A DNA stretch of 64,000 nt from NCBI RefSeq assembly GCF_000003815.2, contig NC_049995.1, positions 4,465,237 to 4,529,236 of the forward strand, in the 5' to 3' direction. The DNA comes from Branchiostoma floridae (taxonomy: Eukaryota; Chordata; Leptocardii; Amphioxiformes; Branchiostomatidae). Shown in pieces: positions 58,041 through 64,000 of the stretch. The translations under genes and the position numbers were made by a program. The notes beneath the pieces were generated by a model that did not search any database, had not been told where the DNA came from, and worked only from the letters and a program-made list of their open reading frames with translations. Position 1 is the stretch's first letter; every line of letters starts with the position of its first letter.

Positions 58041-61000
58041 ATGTTGAGAGTCTGTGAGAATCTCCGTGAGGCGGACGAAAAGGGCAGGAGGTACGGACTA
58101 GCCCGTGCGGAGACAGGCTACCTCCGTGCCCTGGTGGACGCAGTGGCTGAAAAGGACAGGCTGGCGGAAGTGGAGCTGCTCAAAAGTCTGGGGGACGTGA
58201 ACTTGGAGAAAGGAAGACTCAAGAATGACGTAGGGAAGTTGAACATGGCCTTGGCACTATACATAGCTGCTGTGGTCCGGTGTGACCATCGGGAGCAGGG
58301 AGAAAGTATAGAACATCGTTACGAATACGCGGAAAGGCTTTTACAAGGGGTGTCGTCAAAGGGGTCAGACGGTAAGGAATTACCATCTGATGACAAGGAG
58401 ACAACAACACCTGCAAAGGTGGCGGGGAAGTTTCAAGACTTGGACAAGACACAGGCTACCGGTGGTAACACAAAGTCTTTGCTGGTTGGATACGCTCAGT
58501 TGATGGTAGAGGGAATAGTTACGGAGAACAACATGTTAGAAGCAGAGGCGATTAAAAGTCTCGGTGACTTGTACCTGAACAGAGGGAAAGAAACCCTAAA
58601 CAATAGAGACTTGACCAGAGCTACTGCCCTGTACAATACGGCATTGTCGCGGTGTAACAACATGCAGGGAACAGTTGCCATTGTTCACCGCTTACTGCGC
58701 ACCGCAAAAATCAGACGGGACATCACCGCGACTGAAACCAAGGTAAGCGATTTATTTTCACTTCTGACAAGAAGGGACAGTCACGAAATATGACCACTGT
58801 CAGGGATGACAAGTTCATGAATTCGAACCATAGGTCATTTTCAATTTGGTAAGTGCTGTTCTGTGTTCGTTGGATAAGATTTGGTAGTGTATCGTAGTTT
58901 GTTGCCTCCTCAAGGCTTTGTTTACGATGTAACGTTATATTATGTTGGTACGTGTACGTGTTTATTAAGTGGGTGGGGAGAATGGGCTCAGCGCAAAGGT
59001 CAGCCTTGGCAGTGTCAGATCGGAAGTGGCAGGTTGTACACGTAGGACTAAATCATTTATTTGACATGACAGAATTTACAGGTCATTGGGCAGTGGAAGA
59101 GGCTATCAAAAACGGGGAGTCTTTGGTTTTGGTGTGTCAGTGTTTAGTAGTAACATATATATTCCAGTCACGTACACCGTGACAGGATGATCAAAAGGCA
59201 GTTAGTAGTATGTTTATCTTATGTATATTCTATATTGGGAATAGACTTGTGGGTTGGACTTTGGCCTTACATAGATCAAGAAAGCCCGTCTCTTTGTCGC
59301 TTTATTTATTCCAGCTGAATCTGTAGTGATAGTATAATTGTCGATCTGTGCATCACGTACGGGATTTTTCTACCAGTTGTCTTAGAGGTTAGAGACGTTG
59401 AAAAATTCAATGTGTTTTCACTATTTTCGGTTGTGGGTATGCGAAGGTTTTGGCCAGAGGGCACAATATGCCCTGTAACGTCAGTCGGAACACTCGAAAC
59501 ATTCCTTTGCCTTGGCCTTCCTCCTCGAATATGGCCTCTGTAAGTAAGTTCATTTGTGTATAACATGACCCCCTGTTAAAAATTAAAGGTAGTCGCATAG
59601 CCTTTTGGCTGTGGTAAAGGTAGTGTGTTGTTATCCACTGTGTCCAGGACATGATACTGCGAAGGCAAAGTACAATGGAGGATTCTTTCTCCTTCCACGG
59701 CATTAAGCGTCGCCAATCGAAGTCGGATACCCAAATTACACCAAGGTGGAACGAAGAAAGTCATGTAACGCGCCTTTCCCATGGATATAATGCCTAGCCA
59801 GAAAGGCCAGGAATCGAACGTATGGCCTCTCGAAGAATGTGTCCCCTGGCCGAAAGCCAGGACTAAACTGCTGGGAAGGTCATTCCTTCACTCTGCTGTA
59901 CATGTAAGACTGTACAACGACTCACTTGCTTACAAATAGGTCTCTTGTTGGCCAACCCGTTGTTTATACTCATCTAACGTTTGTAAAATAATTTATAGAT
60001 TAAGTGTGGTGGTTTATTTGTATGTAACAGTTATTTGTGACAGATAAACACAATACAGGAAGGCTTAGCTGTTTCCTGCTTATGTAATTTTATTTTAATA
60101 AACATTGAAAGATCTAGCTACTGGCTCACACGGCCATTCGACAATAATCGTTTTATAATCAATTGTATACTACTTCTATCGGCTCTCGTAGAGGTCAACG
60201 CGTAAGAAACGGCATCAAGACGTGAGAGGACGGAAGGACCACTCCTCTTCCTTGTCAGATGTATCTTCAAGTGACGTCATCGATGACGACAAGCGCCGAC
60301 TGAGCATGTAAGTACTTGGGGGGGGGGGGGCTCTGGTTCTCTTTGGTTCTGTCTGAAACATTTGGTCTTCTAGTAAGTGTTGATCTTGCTAAGTCCAGTC
60401 TTCATACATAAGAAGATAATGGTTTGCATGAAAGATCATCTGTGTTGGTATAATCCATATTGAAGTTTTGAGCTGTCTTTCTACACAACAAATTACTCAC
60501 CTCAAATATTCGACGTGAGCTGGAACACGTGACTAGAGTAAAGAATTATAGATGCCTGGCAAGCGGTATCGGCCCCCGTCTCTGACCACACCAGGCGACA
60601 CTTAACAGAGACGGGGGTCGATACCGCTGACCAGGCATTTACTATTCTTTGATCGAGTCACATGTCCCTAGGTCACGTAATTGAATCACCATTCCTGGCA
60701 AAGGTCAACGGATGTGCGACCGAAAATCTGAGGTGAACTATGTCTTGTGTTGAAATACAACTAAAAAATTCAATAGATCTATGATAATGGTTTATTTTGT
60801 TGGTTTTAGCTCCTATCGTAGGTACATCCAGACTGCAGAGTGTGACTTGGGAAATGGAGACCTGGACGCAGCAGAGCAGAACTTAGCTGCCGCCTTAAAG
60901 ATTATTCACGGTCTGTCATACACTTTCCATTATTACAGAAGATAACTAAAATAACATATTTCATATTTATTAAGATACTTAACTTCACACTTGATAAACG

Positions 61001-64000
61001 AATTTCAATACCCTGATTTTATATGTACCTTTCATGGTTAAAGCACATTCTTAAAGTCAATACAACTAAGCAAAATATATCTGTTCAAGGTGGATAGATT
61101 CTGACATTTTCAACTTACTATTTACAGATTCAAGTAAGCCAGACAAGGCCAAAGAAGCCGACTGTCTGTGCAGGTTGGGTGACGTCTACGTCGAGCGAGG
61201 CAAGCGGACAGAAGAAGGTAGGAAATTCACACAGGCAGCAGCTCTGTATAACGCCTCAATGGCCAGAACCGATCAAGATGAACAAAACTTGATCAAAAGA
61301 CTACAAGAAACAGAAATGCAGTTTCTAAGGAACACCTGTAACATAGACTGTGAACCATGTTCGTACAGAAGCACGCTAGATCACATTAAGGAATTGGGCA
61401 ACATGCGCGTCAGTATAAAATCTCAGCTGGGTACAATTCATCAGGAACACAACCCCTATCAGTATGATGAAGATGATCCCATCGTAAGAGAAGTAGAGAT
61501 CAAACGAGCTGAAGCGATCAAGAACTTGTTCAAGAGCATAACAGTTGAGAGGAAAGAGTTTATCCAAACACTGACAGATGAATGTATTGCCAAACTCGGA
61601 CTTCCACCATGTAAGTACGCATTCATCGGGTTAGGCTCACAGGCAACAGAACTGGTCACACCCTACTCTGACCTGGAGTTCGCCATTCTGATTGAGGAAG
61701 GGAAGGACGATGATGATACACGGAAGTACTTCCTAAACCTTACGCACTACTTACATCTAAAAGTCATTAACCTTGGGGAAACTATCCTCCCTGCGATGGC
61801 CATCCCGTCACTGAACGACTTCCTCTCGGAAGACCCAGAGGAAAATTGGTTCTTTGACTCCCTCACTCCTCGTGGTTTTGCATTCGATGGCCTAATGCCC
61901 TGGGCTTCTAAGACTCCTTTTGGAAGAGACAAATCCGAAAGCAAACCTCCAGTCAGTCTCATTCAGACGCCTGCCGAGTTGGCAGAATATCAACATATAC
62001 ACATCGCCCTGGCGGAAGGCTACCACCTGTCAGACATCCTCAGACGGGTGACCTACTTAACAGGAGACGAATCCTTGGTAAATGAGTATACAGACAGAGT
62101 GAACAAAATCTTTGATCGTTCACCTGTACTGTCGAGGCAATCAGCTCTACTAATACTGCGGGATGATATTCGGAAAATAGAAAATGATAAGCCACTGACT
62201 GGAGAACTCCTGGATGTCAAGAAAGAAATATATCGTTTTCCCAGCGTAGCCGTTGATCTGTTGAGTGTTTTCTGCAGTATAACGGTCCCCAGTATATGGG
62301 GCATGATAGAAGAATTGTACAAGACGCAAAGGATAACTCACGAAGATGCCCACCATTTGACTGTACTAATCAGCATCTCAGCGGAGCTACGGTTAAGAAC
62401 GTACACTGCCAATGGAGGACAGGATAATAGACTGTCTCCCCTCACTAGAATGGAAATCCAACTAGATAAACATGACATAGATGACACTTTCGTTCAGACA
62501 GTTTTCTACGTACCGGACTCAAAAATGCTTTTCAGGTACTATTACACTTCCATCCCACTAAAAAGCTGCATTCTGGATGTAGTTGTAGAGACAAATCAAA
62601 CGAAAAATATATTTCCAACACCCATTTTTGATACTTCATCTCTAACAAGAGGCCGAATGACACACCAACTGCTCCATTTCGATGCATCCATATATCATTT
62701 GGAAAAAGCTCTTAAAGAGGTGGGCAGTGACCAAAGAAAGCAGTTTGAAATACTTTTCGAACTAGGCGATACCTTGCATAAACGCGGTAACTTTGAGAAA
62801 GCGATCAGCTACTGCAAACGGTCACTCAGAGTTAGAAATACTATCTACGGAAGTAAAGTGCATCCAAACATTGCCGCATTGCTTGAAAACATCGGAGCAT
62901 GTTGTTGTAAACTCGGCGACCAGAGTAAGGCCCTCATTCATTTAGAACAGTCACTAAAGATCAAGAAAGCTCTGTATGGTGAAACAACAGCACATCCCGA
63001 AATTGCCATATCTTTACACAACATTGGAGCATGTTGGAGTGAGCTTGGAAATCAGAATAAAGCTATAAGTCTCTATGAACAGTCACTAAAGATGGGGAAG
63101 GCTATCTATGGTGAGGAAACTATACATGTCAACATTGCTTCATCTTTAAACAACATCGGAGCATGCTGGAGTAAATTTGGTAATCAGAGTAAAGCTATAA
63201 GGTATTACGAACAATCACTGAAGATGACAAAAGTTATCTACGGTGAAACAACAGCACATCCCGATACCGCCTCACTACTCAACAACATTGGATCATGTTG
63301 GAGTGACCTTGGTGATGACACGAAAGCTATTCGTTTCTACAAACAGTCACTGAAAATGAAGAAGGCTATCTATGGGGAAACAGTTGACGGTGTACATCCA
63401 GACATTGCCTCAACACTGACAGGCATCGGAACATGTTGGATAAAACTTGGAAATCAGAGGAAAGCGATCAGTTATCTTGAACAGTCATTGAAGATGATGA
63501 AAGTTATCTATGGCGAATCAGCAGCACACCCCGACATTACCACATCGCTGACAGGCATTGGATCATGTTGGAGTGACCTTGGTCATGACAAGAAAGCTAT
63601 TAGGTACTTCGAACAGTCACTTAAGATGAGTAAAGGTATCTACAATGAAACAACCTCACATCCCGACATTGCCTCATCTTTAAACAACATTGGATCATGC
63701 CTTAGAAAACTCGGGGATCAGAGAAAAGCCGTCAATTATCACGAACAGTCACTGAAGATGGCCAAAGCTGTCTATGGCGAAACAACAGCACATCCCAATA
63801 TTGCTACATCACTGAACAGCATTGGACTATGTTGGAGTGAGCTTGGCGATCAAAGGAAAGCCATCAGTTGCTACGAGCAGTCACTAAAGATGAGGAAAGC
63901 TGTCTATGGCGAAACAACAATACATCCCGAGATTGCGTCATCACTTAACAACATTGGAAAATGTTGTAGTAAGCTTGGCGATCAGAACAAAGCCATCAGT
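58041..64000 (+). CDS. TPR / GlnD-DUF294-like nucleotidyltransferase-domain / TPR protein, 3' end off window
   Basis: Exons 58041-58742, 60192-60307, 60810-60910 and 61128 to beyond 64000 join in frame; at least 1264 residues. Residues 1-400 hold three degenerate TPR-like repeats (LKSLGDVNLEKGR..ALALYIAAVVRC; IKSLGDLYLNRGK..ATALYNTALSRC; LCRLGDVYVERGK..AALYNASMAR) and a Ser/Asp-rich basic linker. Residues about 465-500 carry GSQATELVTPYSDLEF, the glycine-serine plus D-x-E signature of nucleotidyltransferase folds as in GlnD/DUF294 proteins; conserved-looking blocks LKVINLGETILPAMAI and RGFAFDGLMPWASKTPFGR follow. From about residue 835 onward come kinesin-light-chain-like TPRs of 43-46 residues (YGETTAHPDIASSLNNIG..SELGDQ.KAI..YEQSLKM), at least nine before the edge. 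Function unknown; the TPRs suggest a scaffold or sensor, with the middle domain an enzyme or nucleotide binder. No signal peptide or membrane segment. Confidence 0.85.
58743..60191 (+). other. Intron 1 of the nucleotidyltransferase-TPR gene
   Basis: 1.45 kb with a GTAAGC donor and CTCGTAG acceptor. It contains a minus-strand SINE at about 59575-59885. A 76-codon ORF at 58952-59182 has no recognised domain and is probably chance. Confidence 0.6.
59575..59885 (-). mobile_element. Diverged tRNA-derived SINE, minus orientation
   Basis: The reverse complement has a tRNA-like head (CAGTTTAGTCCTGG, then ACGTTCGATTCCTGG as B box) followed by ATGGGAAAGGCGCGTTACATG, which parallels the TTGGGAAAGGCACTTTACAC block of SINE family 2 at 25313-25825. 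Ends are approximate. Confidence 0.65.
60498..60755. repeat. Fold-back repeat in intron 2 of the nucleotidyltransferase-TPR gene
   Basis: The inner arms are strong: ATGCCTGGC.AGCGGTATCG and CCCCCGTCTCTG (left, about 60552-60578) against their complements (right, about 60608-60639). Weaker pairing extends outward through GTGACT..AAAGAAT and CACCTCA blocks. Probably a fold-back transposon; ends uncertain. Confidence 0.75.

Noticed and set aside
58952-59182. 76-codon ORF in intron 1 of the nucleotidyltransferase-TPR gene
   Set aside because: No domain recognised, and adjacent exons join in frame without it.
59800-59885. Possible minus-strand tRNA
   Set aside because: Cloverleaf-like only in part, and followed by the SINE core block; treated as a SINE.

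Overview
This window looks like nuclear DNA from an animal, most probably a lancelet (Branchiostoma) or a close invertebrate deuterostome. The genes have many introns with GT-AG borders. The families present (multicopper oxidase, fibrinogen-domain lectin, Spot14/MID1IP1-like, ZPR1, BTB-BACK-Kelch, TPR-rich proteins) are animal or general eukaryotic families. The space between exons is full of tRNA-derived SINEs, terminal-inverted-repeat elements and mariner relics. Nothing looks bacterial, and no operons, CRISPR arrays or genuine tRNA/rRNA genes were found. The species assignment is inference.

Layout from left to right. (1) Positions 295-3896, minus strand: five exons of a multicopper oxidase whose 3' part lies off the left edge; a possible first exon sits at 6746-6800. 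Its introns hold a GA/TC tract of about 370 bp, a poly-G run and a promoter-like MITE. (2) Positions 9957-21517, plus: a two-exon gene with a roughly 10 kb intron, encoding a 463-residue protein with a Spot14/MID1IP1-like C-terminus and a long inverted repeat just after its stop codon. The intron has a 100-N assembly gap, a pogo-like MITE, a minisatellite with inverted ends and two copies of one SINE. (3) Positions 24879-28782, plus: a four-exon fibrinogen-domain protein lacking its first exon in my reading. (4) Positions 30734-44838, plus: a complete 14-exon ZPR1 gene (454 residues). Two of its introns look like minor-spliceosome (U12) introns, one of them AT-AC, and its fifth intron carries a roughly 5.7 kb higher-order satellite array split by a 1.1 kb DNA transposon relic. 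(5) Positions 46354-49607 and 50940-55979, plus: two tandemly duplicated five-exon BTB-BACK-Kelch genes (596 and 604 residues). The second is swollen by mariner-type insertions. (6) Positions 58041-64000, plus: a large gene running off the right edge, with degenerate TPR-like repeats, a GlnD/DUF294-like nucleotidyltransferase-type domain and then at least nine kinesin-light-chain-like TPRs.

The genes do not form an obvious shared pathway. ZPR1 is a housekeeping zinc-finger protein. The Kelch pair would be CUL3 ligase substrate adaptors. The fibrinogen protein is a secreted or membrane recognition molecule. The nucleotidyltransferase-TPR protein is the least familiar and most interesting gene. 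All exon borders come from reading splice signals and reading-frame phase by eye; homology calls are from memory of family motifs, not from searches.
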